Shown piece by piece: positions 63,973-64,000 of a stretch of 64,000 nucleotides of DNA. The first letter of the stretch is position 1, and the number at the start of each line of letters is the position of its first letter. The notes under the pieces are model-generated. The model was given only the letters and a program-made list of their open reading frames with translations. It had not been told where the DNA came from and made no database searches. The stretch lies in contig NZ_FNHB01000001.1 of assembly GCF_900104455.1 (NCBI RefSeq), forward strand, positions 992,001 through 1,056,000. The letters run 5' to 3'. This DNA comes from Dendrosporobacter quercicolus (lineage in GTDB: Bacteria; Bacillota; Negativicutes; DSM-1736; Dendrosporobacteraceae). The position numbers and the translations under genes were made by a program.

Positions 63973-64000
63973 ATGACCGACTTAAAGGCGCTGGCAAATT
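63973..64000 (+). CDS. 5' end of an unidentified gene (cut by window edge)
   Basis: ATG with AAGGAG eight bases upstream, reading MTDLKALAN before the window ends. Divergent from the ABC pair, with a 213-bp gap between them that has no recognisable gene. A regulator is common in this position beside such transporters, but nine residues do not identify it. Confidence 0.55.

Overview
This window is mostly one end of a large trans-acyltransferase (trans-AT) modular polyketide synthase (PKS) cluster. Strong AGGAGG-type ribosome binding sites, TTG and GTG starts, AT-rich intergenic DNA beside GC-richer PKS genes, and a LoaP-type antiterminator suggest a Bacillota species. A Clostridia or Negativicutes host is possible, but nothing in the window fixes the genus. 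I do not recognise the product.

Layout. From right to left on the minus strand, three giant PKS genes follow each other almost without gaps: 52871..39129 (gene C, 4580 aa), 39091..20972 (gene B, 6039 aa) and 20966..1 (gene A, at least 6988 aa, running off the left edge). No module has an integrated AT domain. Read in transcription order the modules are: M1 KS-DH-KR-ACP; M2 KS-ACP(beta)-ER; M3 KS-KR-ACP; M4 KS//ACP(beta), split between C and B; M5 KS-DH*(enoyl isomerase-like)-ACP; M6 KS-DH-KR-MT-ACP; M7 KS0-DH-ACP, non-elongating; M8 KS-KR-ACP; M9 KS//DH-ACP-KR, split between B and A; M10 KS-KR-ACP; M11 KS-DH0-KR-ACP with a dead DH; M12 KS-ACP(beta)-ACP(beta)-PfaD-type ER; M13 KS-DH-KR-ACP; M14 KS, cut by the window edge. 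No loading module, thioesterase or phosphopantetheinyl transferase is visible.

Upstream of gene C is a roughly 690 bp control region, then loaP on the opposite strand (53563..54084). Next comes a minus-strand accessory operon: acyl hydrolase, malonyl-CoA AT, HMG-CoA-synthase-like enzyme, ECH1 and ECH2. A BaeB/PksB-like metallo-hydrolase is transcribed divergently from it (59053..59730). The two AT-like proteins load and proofread the megasynthase. HMGS, ECH1 and ECH2 install beta-branches at ACPs carrying the diagnostic Trp six residues after the phosphopantetheine Ser (DSxxxVEW). Such ACPs occur at three sites (M2, M4, M12), so three beta-branches are predicted. Two of these sites are followed by enoyl reductases of unrelated folds, an MDR type in M2 and a PfaD/FMN type built into the polypeptide in M12, each followed by a closely similar KS.

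The gene C leader carries tandem extended -10 boxes, an 11-bp hairpin and a perfect 18-bp terminator-like hairpin with a U-rich tail. This is the arrangement expected for LoaP-dependent processive antitermination of a roughly 53 kb transcript.

To the right, after about 500 bp of repeat-bearing intergenic DNA, lies a heterodimeric siderophore-family ABC transporter pair (63759..60240, minus). The first codons of another gene (63973 onward, plus) run off the right edge.
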